A stretch of DNA of 64,000 nucleotides from Sphingomonas suaedae (lineage in GTDB: Bacteria > Pseudomonadota > Alphaproteobacteria > Sphingomonadales > Sphingomonadaceae). Position 1 is the first letter of the stretch, and each line of letters starts with the position of its first letter. Below the pieces are notes generated by a model. The model made no database searches, was not told the DNA's origin, and saw nothing but the letters and a program-made list of their open reading frames with translations. Below are positions 33,908 to 42,317 of this stretch, piece by piece. The stretch is from NCBI RefSeq assembly GCF_007833215.1, contig NZ_CP042239.1, forward strand, positions 2,294,001 to 2,358,000. Direction: 5' to 3'. The translations under genes and the position numbers were made by a program.

Positions 33908-35935
33908 ATGCCCCTGCAGCCCACCTATCCCGGCGTCTATGTGCAGGAGCTTCCAGGCGGCACACACACCATCTCCAGCGTGGCGACATCCGTTTCGGCA
34001 TTTGTCGGCTATCTCGCGCGCGGCCCGATGGACGCCCCGGTGCAGTGCCTCGATTTCGGGGATTTCCAGCGCGTCTTCGGCAGACCCGATCCCGACAGCC
34101 TCACCAGTCTTCAGGTTTCGCAATTCTTCCTGAACGGCGGGACCGAGGCATGGGTCAGCCGCGTCTGTGCCGGTTCGGCGCCCCCGGTCCAGCCTCGGGT
34201 CGAGCTGAGGGGCGCGGTTCCCGTGTCGGCAACGGACATGGGCGAAGGTGCCGATAAGGGGCTGGCGCCGACGCCGGGCACGACTTTGGTGCAAATCGCC
34301 TCTCACAACCCGGGAAGCTGGGGCGAAAACATTTTCGTCACCGTCGATTACATGACGAACAAGCCCGACACCTTCAACATGACCGCGACGCTGTATTCGG
34401 AGTCAAAAAGCGGCAATTCCGCGAGCCACGGATACCACATCGTGGAGGCGCAGCATGTCTCTGCGGTGACGCTCGATGTGCGTAAGCCTGAGTCGATCAT
34501 CGCCGTGATGCAGTCGGGCAATCAGAACGATGCGCTGCTCGCAGTACCACTGCTGACCGCTTCACCCCCGGTCTCGGCACCGTTCGCCAGCGGTACGATG
34601 CTCGAGTTCATACCGCCCGAGAGCGCAGTGAGCGCCACTTTCACGGTAATCGTCCAGCCGCCGGGTTCAGATCCGGCCATGCCCCCGCCACCGCTGCAAT
34701 CGACGCTCGATGTTGCCGTATCTGTCTCGACACAGGCGGATCTGGTCGCGGCGATCCAGAGCGCAATCGCCAACGCCGCCCGCGATCTGCGATTGTTTGC
34801 CCTGGGCGACGCACAGGTGCGCAGCTGTCTGTCGCCCTTCATTTCGCCCACCGGCACGCAGACGCCGCTCGTTCAGATCTGGGTGCCCGATCCAGACTTC
34901 GCCGACTATCTGGTCAGCATTCGTTCCACGCCCGCCCTGTTCACCGTGCAGTCGATCAACCATCAGGCGCAGCGGCTCGCCGCGCCGGCGACCGCCAATC
35001 CGGTCGAACATCCCGACGGCTTGCCGCCGACAGGGCCGGACATCGCGGGGGACGCGACGGCCCGCACCGGCATCCATGCGCTCGATGCGATGAGGATCGT
35101 GAACATCATCGCCGTACCGGACATGGAATCGATGGGCACGGCGGACTATCTCGCGGCGGCGACCGCGACCCTCGATTACGCCGTTCGGCGCAAGGCATTC
35201 GCCATTCTCGACATGCCATCGCGCCTCACGACGCCTTCGGACGCGGCTGCATGGGCCACGCAAACGCTGGGCACCGTCGGCGCGGGCGTCATCAACGGCG
35301 CCAGCTACTGGCCGCAGGTTCAGATTTCCTCGCCCTGTTCGGCCCGGCCGCTCTCGCTGGGCGCCAGCGGCACCATGGCGGGCATCTACGCGGCCGCCGA
35401 TGTCAATCGCGGCGTATGGAAGGCCCCTGCCGGCATCACGGCAGTGCTGACGGGCGTCGAACGACTCGCCTATGTCATGACCGATCAGGAAAATGGCCAG
35501 CTAAACCCGCTCGGCATCAATGCGCTGCGCAGCTTCCCGGTTTATGGCAGTGTCGCATGGGGCGCGCGCACGCTCGCATCCGCAAATCTGGCCGATGACG
35601 ACTGTAAATATGTCCCGGTCCGGCGCCTCGCGCTGTATCTGGAACAGAGCCTGATCCAGGGGCTGCAATGGGTCGTCTTCGAACCCAATGATGCGCGGCT
35701 CTGGGCACAGATCCGGCTCAGCGTGAACGCGTTCCTGCACCCGCTCTACCTTCAGGGCGCGTTCGTTGGCGCCACGCCCGCGCAGGCCTATTTGGTGATC
35801 TGCGATGAATCGACGACGACGGCGGAAGACATGATTAACGGCATCGTCAATATTGCGATCCTGTTCGCACCGATGAAGCCCGCCGAATTCGTCGTCATCA
35901 ATTTACAGCAGATGGCGGGGCAATCGTCGAGCTGA
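33908..35935 (+). CDS. Orphan phage-type contractile tail sheath protein
   Basis: A 675-residue tail sheath protein. The N-terminus reads YPGVYVQELPGGTHTISSVA then TSVSAFVGYLARGPMDAPVQ and SQFFLNGGTEAWVSRVC, the signature of sheath proteins of Myoviridae tails and contractile injection systems. The C-terminus (VNAFLHPLYLQGAFVGATPA and CDESTTTAEDMINGIVNIAI ending FVVINLQQMAG) is the conserved sheath C-terminal domain that builds the mesh with neighbouring subunits. It is longer than many sheaths because of a central insert. No tube, baseplate, spike, ATPase or terminator gene lies nearby, which is odd for a protein that normally works only in an assembly. Confidence 0.93.
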   Translation: MPLQPTYPGVYVQELPGGTHTISSVATSVSAFVGYLARGPMDAPVQCLDFGDFQRVFGRPDPDSLTSLQVSQFFLNGGTEAWVSRVCAGSAPPVQPRVELRGAVPVSATDMGEGADKGLAPTPGTTLVQIASHNPGSWGENIFVTVDYMTNKPDTFNMTATLYSESKSGNSASHGYHIVEAQHVSAVTLDVRKPESIIAVMQSGNQNDALLAVPLLTASPPVSAPFASGTMLEFIPPESAVSATFTVIVQPPGSDPAMPPPPLQSTLDVAVSVSTQADLVAAIQSAIANAARDLRLFALGDAQVRSCLSPFISPTGTQTPLVQIWVPDPDFADYLVSIRSTPALFTVQSINHQAQRLAAPATANPVEHPDGLPPTGPDIAGDATARTGIHALDAMRIVNIIAVPDMESMGTADYLAAATATLDYAVRRKAFAILDMPSRLTTPSDAAAWATQTLGTVGAGVINGASYWPQVQISSPCSARPLSLGASGTMAGIYAAADVNRGVWKAPAGITAVLTGVERLAYVMTDQENGQLNPLGINALRSFPVYGSVAWGARTLASANLADDDCKYVPVRRLALYLEQSLIQGLQWVVFEPNDARLWAQIRLSVNAFLHPLYLQGAFVGATPAQAYLVICDESTTTAEDMINGIVNIAILFAPMKPAEFVVINLQQMAGQSSS

Positions 35936-36045
35936 GCGCGACCCGTCCCCACCATGAACACCTTTCCTACAGCCCCCCGATCGGCGCATAACTGATCGAT
36001 GAAGTCGCCGCCCGGATCCGCTTTCCTGACACGCAACGCACCCCC

Positions 36046-36144
36046 GTCGCATATCCGTCGCGCCGGTGTCGTGGCCTCGTCGCGCACCTGTCGCGTCGCA
36101 GTCGCCTTCCAGCCGCAAACCCGTCGCGTCCCGGTCGCCTCCGC
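36046..36144. repeat. 11-bp periodic GTCGC array
   Basis: Nine consecutive 11-base units start with GTCG (one with GCCG) at 36046, 36057, 36068, 36079, 36090, 36101, 36112, 36123 and 36134. The first five bases GTCGC are nearly invariant, the last six vary (consensus GTCGC-GTCCC-N). A further degenerate unit may precede at 36035 (AACGCACCCCC). The array lies 110 bases behind the orphan tail sheath gene and 52 bases before the convergent LD-carboxypeptidase stop. The 11-base period does not keep a reading frame, so it is not a peptide repeat. Confidence 0.85.
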
Positions 36145-36196
36145 CCGAAACACCCCTGTTTTCGTCAGGATCGTCGGGCGCCTGTCAGCCCCGACC

Positions 36197-37012
36197 TCAC
36201 ACCACCCCGAACGGCACCACCCGGTTGAGCGCGATATGCCCGATGCCCGACCGGCCGAGATACGGCACCCCCATTTCGCGGCACCAGCGGATGATCATCT
36301 GCTCGAGCGATTCGCCGAACGGCACGTCATTGTCGACCATGTCGGTCACCGCGCCCAGCCGCACCCCGGCGATGCCCTGCAGCTGCGTGGCATGCGCCAT
36401 CTGGAACAGCATCCGGTCGATCCGGTACATCGGCTCGCCGACCTCCTCGATATGCAGGACATGGTCGGTCAGGTCGGGCAGCCACGGCGTGCCGATCATC
36501 GCCGCCAGGATCGACAGGTTGAACGCCGCCGCCGGGCGGCCGTCCAGCGTCGGCTCCAGCCCGTCGCGCTTGCCGTCGATCAGCCAGCCGAGCACCCATC
36601 CGGCATCGACGCCCTTGTCGTTCGGCCCCATGGCGCTGGCCATCGATCCATGCGCCTGACGCCCGATCCGCCGGGCATAGAGCGCGCCGAGCATGAACCC
36701 CATGTCGGAATAGCCGATATAGGTCTTGTTGCGCGCCGCGGGGCCCAACTGCGGCATCGCGATCTCGAGGATGCGGTTGGAGCCGTAGCCGCCGCGCGCG
36801 AACCAGATCGCGTCGAACGCGGGGTCGTTGGCGAACTCGACAAACGCCCTGGCGCGCAGATCGTCGGGACCGGCGAAATGCCCCTCGGTCACGAAGCATT
36901 GCGGGTGGAACACGATCTCGTGCGCCGGATAGGTCAGCGCCATGAATGCCTGCATCCGCGCCGCCGATTCCTGGCTGACGGTCCGTGCCGGTGCGACAAC
37001 GCCGATCCGCAT
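36197..37012 (-). CDS. S66-family LD-carboxypeptidase (LdcA/MccF-like)
   Basis: A 271-residue serine peptidase of family S66. It starts MRIGVVAPARTVSQESAARM. The conserved WFARGGYGSNRILE segment and the nucleophile loop YIGYSDMGFML with its Ser are present, and then the catalytic Glu/His region in the C-terminal domain (HIEEVGEPMYRIDRML, LGRSGIGHIALN). LdcA removes the terminal D-Ala from the tetrapeptide of recycled murein; MccF cleaves microcin C7. Because the divergent neighbour is a Mur ligase of the tripeptide-recycling type, murein recycling is the better guess. No signal peptide, so it acts in the cytosol. Confidence 0.88.
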   Translation of the reverse strand: MRIGVVAPARTVSQESAARMQAFMALTYPAHEIVFHPQCFVTEGHFAGPDDLRARAFVEFANDPAFDAIWFARGGYGSNRILEIAMPQLGPAARNKTYIGYSDMGFMLGALYARRIGRQAHGSMASAMGPNDKGVDAGWVLGWLIDGKRDGLEPTLDGRPAAAFNLSILAAMIGTPWLPDLTDHVLHIEEVGEPMYRIDRMLFQMAHATQLQGIAGVRLGAVTDMVDNDVPFGESLEQMIIRWCREMGVPYLGRSGIGHIALNRVVPFGVV

Positions 37013-37030
37013 ATGCTACCCCTTGTTGGT

Positions 37031-37120
37031 GTTGCGGCGCCGGCCCGCTCCCCCACCCGGCCACCCAACGCCAGTATATTCTATGGGTGGCCGGGTGGGG
37101 GAGCGGGCCGGCGCCGCAAC
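37031..37120. repeat. Family A palindrome, copy 2
   Basis: A perfect 37-base inverted repeat beginning GTTGCGGCGCCGGCCCGC with a 16-base loop. It lies between the divergent LD-carboxypeptidase and Mpl-like genes. Beyond it, GCTGAACCGCGCTCAAG is a weak match to the outer arm of copy 5. Confidence 0.95.
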
Positions 37121-37164
37121 CGGTTCAGCCTTGCTGAACCGCGCTCAAGCGTCGATAGCCCGGC

Positions 37165-38580
37165 ATGATGCACAACGGCAAACCCCATTTCTTCGTCGGG
37201 ATCGGCGGCAGCGGCATGATGCCGCTGGCGATGATCCTTGCCGGCCAAGGCGCACAGATCGCCGGTTCGGACCGCAGCCTCGATTCCGGGCGCCTGACGC
37301 CCAAGTTCGATGCGCTCCGCGCACTCGGCATCGACCTGTTCCCCCAGGACGGCAGCGGCATCACATCGCCCGATCAGGTCGTGATTGCCTCCGCCGCGGT
37401 GGAGGACAGCGTCCCCGACATGGTCCGCGCGGCGGAACTGGGCTGTCCGCGAATGAGCCGCGCCGAGCTCAACGCCGCTTTGTTCAACGCGGCCCCGAAA
37501 TCGATCGGTATCGCCGGGACCAGCGGCAAGTCGACCGTTACCGGCATGATCGCCTGGATCCTCCATGCGCTCGACTGCCGCCCGACGGTGATGAATGGCG
37601 CGGTGATGAAGAATTTCGTCAGCCCCGACGCCCCCTTTGCCAGCGCGCTGGTCGGCGATGGCGGCATCTATGTCAGCGAGGTCGATGAGAGCGACGGGTC
37701 GATCGCACTCTACCAGCCACAGATCGCGGTGCTCAACAATGTCAGCCTCGATCACAAGAGCCTGGAGGAGTTGCGCCAGCTGTTCGGCGATTTCGCGGCG
37801 CGCGCAGCGACCACCATCGTAAATGTCGGCGACCCGGAAAGCGCCGCGCTCGCCGCGACGCTCGATCCGGCCCGCACCCGCACCTTCGCGGTCGATGCTC
37901 CCGCCGATCTCTCCGCACGCAATCTCGAACCGGAACCCTATGCGATCCGCTTCGATCTCGTCATGGACGGCCGGACGCGACCGGTGCGCATCATGACGCC
38001 GGGCAGGCACAATGTCGCCAATGCGCTTGCCGCGATCGGCGCCTGCGTCGCGCTCGGGCTCGAACCCAATGCGGTCTGCGCCGCACTGCACGGCTATTCG
38101 GGCCTGCGCCGCCGCTTCGAACTGGTCGGCCATGGCGCCGGTGTCGCGGTGATCGACGATTTCGGGCACAACCCCGACAAGATCGGCGCGACGCTCGACG
38201 CGCTCCACGCCTTCCCCGGCCGCGTCCTCGCGCTGTTCCAGCCGCACGGTTTCGGCCCGCTCAAGGTGATGCGCGCCGAACTCGTCGCGATGTTCGCGGC
38301 GAAACTGGCCCCCGACGACCTGCTGATCCTGCCCGACCCGGTCTATCAGGGCGGCACCGTCACCCGCGAAGTAACCAGCGCCGACATCGTCGCCGACATC
38401 GCCGCCACCGGCCGCGACGCCCGCCACATCCCCGACCGCGCGGCCGCCGCCGCGCATCTCACCGCGATCGCACGGCCTGGCGATCGCATCGTCATCATGG
38501 GGGCAAGAGACGATACGCTGAGCCTGCTCGCAAAGGAGATGGTCGAACGCCTGGATGGACAGGCTTCAGGCGGCGCGTAG
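37165..38580 (+). CDS. mpl: Mur ligase family protein, Mpl-like
   Basis: A 471-residue Mur ligase that most resembles Mpl, which joins the recycled tripeptide L-Ala-gamma-D-Glu-meso-DAP to UDP-MurNAc. It has the N-terminal Rossmann-like domain (HFFVGIGGSGMMPLAMIL), the ATP loop GTSGKSTVTGM, the VSEVDESDGSI and NNVSLDHKS segments, the GRHNVANALAAIGA motif and the C-terminal DDFGHNPDKIGATLDAL. The ATP loop reads GTSGKST instead of the usual GTHGKTT. MurC is an alternative, but the divergent S66 carboxypeptidase, which makes the tripeptide, favours Mpl. Its end overlaps the convergent MscS gene by 15 bases. Confidence 0.82.
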   Translation: MMHNGKPHFFVGIGGSGMMPLAMILAGQGAQIAGSDRSLDSGRLTPKFDALRALGIDLFPQDGSGITSPDQVVIASAAVEDSVPDMVRAAELGCPRMSRAELNAALFNAAPKSIGIAGTSGKSTVTGMIAWILHALDCRPTVMNGAVMKNFVSPDAPFASALVGDGGIYVSEVDESDGSIALYQPQIAVLNNVSLDHKSLEELRQLFGDFAARAATTIVNVGDPESAALAATLDPARTRTFAVDAPADLSARNLEPEPYAIRFDLVMDGRTRPVRIMTPGRHNVANALAAIGACVALGLEPNAVCAALHGYSGLRRRFELVGHGAGVAVIDDFGHNPDKIGATLDALHAFPGRVLALFQPHGFGPLKVMRAELVAMFAAKLAPDDLLILPDPVYQGGTVTREVTSADIVADIAATGRDARHIPDRAAAAAHLTAIARPGDRIVIMGARDDTLSLLAKEMVERLDGQASGGA

Positions 38581-39795
38581 CTGGCCCAGGTCCAGCCCGC
38601 TCGGTTCCTGGAACAGGCGCAGGCCGAATTCGGGCAGGATCGCCAGCAGGTGATCGAAAATGTCGGCCTGGATCGCCTCGTAATCGTCCCAGCCGGTGGT
38701 AGCGGTGAAGCAATAGATTTCGATCGGCAGTCCCCGCGCCGTCGGATCCAGCTGCCGCACCAGCAGCGTCATGTCCTGGGCAATCCGGGCATTGGCGCGC
38801 AGATAGGCAAAGACATAGGCGCGGAACGTGCCGATATTGGTCACCCGCCGCGCATTCACGGGGTCGCGCCCCGCTTCGCCCAGCCGTGCGTTCCAGTCCG
38901 CCAGTTCGCCCGACTTGGCGTCGAGATAGTCGTCGATCAGCGCAAACCGCCGCATCGCCCCCTTCTCGTCGTCGGTCAGGAAGCGGATGCTGTTCTGGTC
39001 GATCAACAGCGACCGCTTGATCCGCCGCCCGCCCGATTCGGACATCCCCCGCCAGTTCTTGAAGCTTTCGGCGATCAGACGATGGGTGGGAATGGTGGTG
39101 ATCGTCTTGTCCCAGTTCTGCACCTTCACCGTGTGCAGCGCGATATCGATGACATCGCCATCGGCATTGAGTTGCGGCATTTCGATCCAGTCGCCGACCC
39201 GCAGCATGTCGTTGGACGTCAGCTGGACCGAAGCCACCAGCGACAGGATCGTGTCTTTGAACACCAGCATCAGCACCGCCGCCATCGCCCCCAGCCCGGA
39301 CAGCAGCAGCAACGGCGACCGTTCCATCAGCACTGCAATGATCAGGATCGCCGCGCCGCCGAATAGCAGGATCTTCACCACCTGAAGATAGCCCTTGATC
39401 GGTCGGTTCGCCGCGTCCGGACGCCGTTGATACAGCTCGTTGCCAAGGTTCAGCGCGGCGCTGAGCGCCAGCACGATGCTGAGGATCACCAGTGCGCTCA
39501 CCACATTCCCGGTCACGATCGCAACCTCCGGCGGCAAATGCGGAACCAGATAGATGCCCCGCGAAACGATGATCGCCGGGACGATATTGGCGAGCCGCGA
39601 TGCGATCTGCCGCAGCATCGGCGTCTCCCATCCGATGACCCGCAGCGCGACGCGAAGGATCACCCGGCGGACGATGAAATTGGCCAGCGCAGCGACGGCG
39701 ACCAGCAGCGACAGGCCGATCAGCGCCTCGGTCCAGGGCGGCAGGGTGGAGAGGAAGGGAAGGGCGGAGAGGTTGGACTGAATATCGTTCATCAC
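38566..39795 (-). CDS. Mechanosensitive channel, MscS family (YbdG-like)
   Basis: A 409-residue inner-membrane protein with five N-terminal membrane segments, then the MscS core: GLGAMAAVLMLVFKDTILSLVASVQLTSNDMLRVGDWIE (pore helix and beta domain), NWDKTITTIPTH and FKNWRGMSESGGRRIKRSLL. The long C-terminal soluble domain and overall length match the YbdG/MscM subgroup, which responds to membrane tension with small conductance. It is convergent with the Mpl-like gene, overlapping in the 3' coding regions. Confidence 0.88.
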   Translation of the reverse strand: MMNDIQSNLSALPFLSTLPPWTEALIGLSLLVAVAALANFIVRRVILRVALRVIGWETPMLRQIASRLANIVPAIIVSRGIYLVPHLPPEVAIVTGNVVSALVILSIVLALSAALNLGNELYQRRPDAANRPIKGYLQVVKILLFGGAAILIIAVLMERSPLLLLSGLGAMAAVLMLVFKDTILSLVASVQLTSNDMLRVGDWIEMPQLNADGDVIDIALHTVKVQNWDKTITTIPTHRLIAESFKNWRGMSESGGRRIKRSLLIDQNSIRFLTDDEKGAMRRFALIDDYLDAKSGELADWNARLGEAGRDPVNARRVTNIGTFRAYVFAYLRANARIAQDMTLLVRQLDPTARGLPIEIYCFTATTGWDDYEAIQADIFDHLLAILPEFGLRLFQEPSGLDLGQLRAA

Positions 39796-39920
39796 GCGGT
39801 CGATCGCCGCCCGACGCGATGGCGGCGGGCTTCATGCTCCTGGCTGTTTCAGATTCGGTACAACTGGGCATCCCAGAGAGCGGTGTCAAACCGATGGCAA
39901 AAAATGGAGCAAAGGACACT

Positions 39921-39954
39921 TGACATGTAAAGCGACATTTACGTAAAGTGACCT
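39921..39954 (+). promoter_or_regulatory. Promoter with direct repeats and palindrome upstream of the XRE operon
   Basis: TTGACA (39921-39926) and TAAAGT (39945-39950) are 18 bases apart and fit a sigma-70 promoter. The same region carries the direct repeats tGTAAAGcGACa (39928-39939) and cGTAAAGtGACc (39943-39954) exactly 15 bases apart, and the palindrome TTTACGTAAA (39939-39948). These are good candidate operator sites for the XRE regulator encoded second in the operon. Confidence 0.65.
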
Positions 39955-39980
39955 TGTCATTTAACCAAGGGAGCTTTCCA

Positions 39981-40391
39981 ATGCCTACTACAGCCGCAAA
40001 GCGCTATGTCTCTCGGTTCACGATCGTCATGACCGTCTATTGTCTGATGATCGGCGCCAATGTGGCGATCAGCCGGATGCTCGAACCCCCTTCGGCGGTG
40101 TTGGCGGCGATGGCAGTGCTGACCGCCCTGCCCATCATCGCCATGCTTGGCGTGCTCGGCATTTATCTCAAGGAAGAGACTGACGAGTTCGTGCGTGATC
40201 GAATCGTCGTTTCGATGCTGATCGGACTTGGCGTCCTGCTCTCGCTAACCTCGATCCTGGGCTTTCTTCAGTTCGAGGATCTGGTCGGCGATCTGCCCGT
40301 CTTCCTCGCCTTTCCGATCTGGTGCGGCGCATGGGGAATAACCCAGGGCATCCTGTCGTGGCGCGACAAGCGCGCGGACGGTGCAGCATGA
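39981..40391 (+). CDS. Four-helix membrane protein of the XRE operon
   Basis: A 136-residue inner-membrane protein with about four hydrophobic segments (IVMTVYCLMIGANVAIS, VLAAMAVLTALPIIAMLGVLG, IVVSMLIGLGVLLSLTSILGF, VFLAFPIWCGAWGITQG) and a short charged linker KEETDEFVRDRIV. The start at 39981 follows an AAGGGAG ribosome site at good spacing. The stop overlaps the XRE gene (ATGA). Unknown role; a membrane sensor for the coupled regulator is possible (inference). Confidence 0.78.
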   Translation: MPTTAAKRYVSRFTIVMTVYCLMIGANVAISRMLEPPSAVLAAMAVLTALPIIAMLGVLGIYLKEETDEFVRDRIVVSMLIGLGVLLSLTSILGFLQFEDLVGDLPVFLAFPIWCGAWGITQGILSWRDKRADGAA

Positions 40392-40591
40392 AAAACCGCC
40401 TCCGGGTCCTCCGGGCCGAGCGGGCCTGGAGCCAACAGGATCTGGCCGAACGGCTCGAGGTCTCCCGCCAGAGCGTCAATGCGATCGAAACCGGCCGCTA
40501 CGACCCCTCGCTCCCCCTCGCCTTCAAGATCGCCGACCTGTTCGCGCTGACCATCGAAGATATCTTCATCAACCCGTCCAAAGAGGGCTGA
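40388..40591 (+). CDS. Small XRE-family transcriptional regulator
   Basis: A 67-residue protein made of one helix-turn-helix domain: MKNRLRVLRAERAWSQQDLA, ERLEVSRQSVNAIETGRYDP, SLPLAFKIADLFALTIEDIF. This is the SinR/Cro-like HTH with the 'Q..LA..L.VSRQ.V..IE.GRY.PSL.LA' signature of short YozG-type regulators. It probably represses its own operon through the repeats at 39921-39954 (inference). The start overlaps the membrane protein stop by ATGA. Confidence 0.88.
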   Translation: MKNRLRVLRAERAWSQQDLAERLEVSRQSVNAIETGRYDPSLPLAFKIADLFALTIEDIFINPSKEG

Positions 40592-40595
40592 CATC

Positions 40596-41513
40596 ATGAA
40601 CAAGCTGACCCTGTTCGCCGCGCTCGCCGCGGCCTGCCTCACCGCGCCTGCCGCACTCGCCGCGTCCAAGGCCGAAGCTACCGCCTCCGCCACTGCGGAA
40701 AAGCGCACGCCGCACATCTCGATCGTCGTGCTCGGCGAACCACGCAAAGACCGCGACCCCGTATATCTCATCCCCGGCCTGTCCAGCCCCCGCGCCGTCT
40801 GGGACGGCATCGCTCCCGATCTGGCGAAGGACCGGCAAGTGCTGCTGGTCCAGGTCAACGGGTTCGGCGGCGATGCGGTGGGGGAGAATGGCAAGCCAGG
40901 CATGACCGATGGCATCATCGCCGACATTCTCGCCGACGCCGCAGCCCGTGGTGCCACGCAGCCCGCGATGATCGGCCACAGCTATGGCGGGTTGATCGGC
41001 ATGATGCTGGCGGCGCGCCATCCCGATCGGGTCGGACGGCTGATGGTGGTCGATACCCTGCCCTTTTTCGGCCGCCTCTTCGACCCTTCAGCGACCCCCG
41101 CCAGCATCGCGCCGCGCGCCGAACAGATGCGCGCCATGACCATCGCCGGGGCGGAGCGGATGAAGGCGATGGCGCCGATCACGAGCGATCCGGGCGGCAT
41201 CTGGTCGAACACGGCGCAGGGGCGGATCAAGGTCGCCAACTGGACCCGCCAGGCCGACCAGGCCGCCGTCGCCCAGGCGCTGTACGAGGATATCGTCACC
41301 GATATTGGCCCGGAACTGGCCAAGGTGACGGCAAAGCCCTTCACCATCCTCTACGCCGCCGGCGTCGGCGAGGCACAGGCAAAAGCGATCTGGGATCCCG
41401 CTTACGCCGGAACCCCCGCCGAGCTGGTCGCGGTCCCCGACAGCTACCACTTCATCATGCTCGACCAGCCGCAACGCTTCGCGACCGAGGTCAAGGCGTT
41501 CCTCGCCGAGTGA
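40596..41513 (+). CDS. Secreted alpha/beta hydrolase
   Basis: A 305-residue hydrolase with a cleavable signal peptide (MNKLTLFAALAAACLTAPAALA) and an alpha/beta fold: PVYLIPGLSSPRAVWDGIAP, the nucleophile elbow GHSYGG (Ser 129), then a cap region and C-terminal YHFIMLDQPQRF with the likely catalytic His. It starts 4 bases after the XRE stop, so it is the third gene of the operon. Substrate unknown; the family includes esterases and lactonases. The operon order membrane protein - XRE - hydrolase suggests the hydrolase is induced when the repressor is released. Confidence 0.83.
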   Translation: MNKLTLFAALAAACLTAPAALAASKAEATASATAEKRTPHISIVVLGEPRKDRDPVYLIPGLSSPRAVWDGIAPDLAKDRQVLLVQVNGFGGDAVGENGKPGMTDGIIADILADAAARGATQPAMIGHSYGGLIGMMLAARHPDRVGRLMVVDTLPFFGRLFDPSATPASIAPRAEQMRAMTIAGAERMKAMAPITSDPGGIWSNTAQGRIKVANWTRQADQAAVAQALYEDIVTDIGPELAKVTAKPFTILYAAGVGEAQAKAIWDPAYAGTPAELVAVPDSYHFIMLDQPQRFATEVKAFLAE

Positions 41514-41526
41514 TCCCAACGAAGAA

Positions 41527-41551
41527 GGGCCGCCCCGACCCGGGACGGCCC
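41527..41551. terminator. Hairpin terminator between hydrolase and fsa
   Basis: Arms GGGCCGCCCCG and CGGGACGGCCC (one mismatch in 11) with a 3-base loop, between convergent genes. Poor T-run, so termination strength is uncertain. Confidence 0.65.
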
Positions 41552-41574
41552 CTCCTCAATTCGCGCAATTCAAT

Positions 41575-42228
41575 TCAGCCGATCGTCTGGCCGGTCTTCG
41601 CCCAGTCCGACAGGAAGCCCTCGATGCCCTTGTCGGTCAGCGGGTGCTTGACCAGCTGGCGGATCACTGCGGGCGGGGCGGTCATCACATCGGCGCCGAG
41701 CTTTGCCGCTTCGAGGATGTGGATCGGGTGGCGGACGCTGGCGACCAGGATCTCGGTCTCGAACGCATAATTGTCGTAGATCAGGCGGATGTCGCCGATC
41801 AGGTCCATGCCGTCGAACCCGATATCGTCGTGACGGCCGACGAACGGCGAGATGAAGGTCGCCCCGGCCTTTGCCGCCAACAGCGCCTGATTGGCCGAGA
41901 AGCAGAGCGTCACATTGACCATCGTCCCATCGTCGGTCAGCGCCTTGCACGCTTTCAGCCCCTCGATCGTCATCGGCAGCTTGACCGCGACATTGTCGGC
42001 GATCTTCCGCACCACTTCGGCCTCACGCATCATGCCGTCATAATCGAGTGCGACGACTTCAGCGGAAACCGGTCCGTCGACAATGCCGCAAATCTCCTCG
42101 ACCACTTCCAGGAAATTGCGGCCCGCCTTGTGAATCAGCGACGGGTTGGTCGTCACGCCATCGAGCAGCCCGGCGTCCGCCAGTTCGCGGATATCATTGG
42201 TGTCGGCGGTATCGGCAAAGAACTTCAT
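41575..42228 (-). CDS. fsa: Fructose-6-phosphate aldolase / transaldolase-like (FSA type)
   Basis: A 217-residue class I aldolase of the TalC/FSA subfamily. The N-terminus [34 protein letters not shown], the Schiff-base lysine in [15 protein letters not shown], and the C-terminal region with [21 protein letters not shown] match small transaldolases. It transfers dihydroxyacetone units or cleaves fructose-6-phosphate; in sphingomonads it likely takes the transaldolase role in the pentose phosphate pathway. The start at 42228 is set by homology. Divergent from the DUF2490 gene. Confidence 0.9.
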   Translation of the reverse strand: MKFFADTADTNDIRELADAGLLDGVTTNPSLIHKAGRNFLEVVEEICGIVDGPVSAEVVALDYDGMMREAEVVRKIADNVAVKLPMTIEGLKACKALTDDGTMVNVTLCFSANQALLAAKAGATFISPFVGRHDDIGFDGMDLIGDIRLIYDNYAFETEILVASVRHPIHILEAAKLGADVMTAPPAVIRQLVKHPLTDKGIEGFLSDWAKTGQTIG

Positions 42229-42317
42229 GGGGGGTGCTCCGTGAAATGTGACAGTTGTATTACGGCGCGCTAAGGGGTGCGCGATTCTTTCGAGTAGCCC
42301 TCTAACACCGGACTCCA

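Noticed and set aside
33758..36196. Prophage or complete contractile injection system around the sheath gene
   Set aside because: No tube, baseplate, spike, ATPase, portal, capsid, integrase or lysis gene is found next to it.
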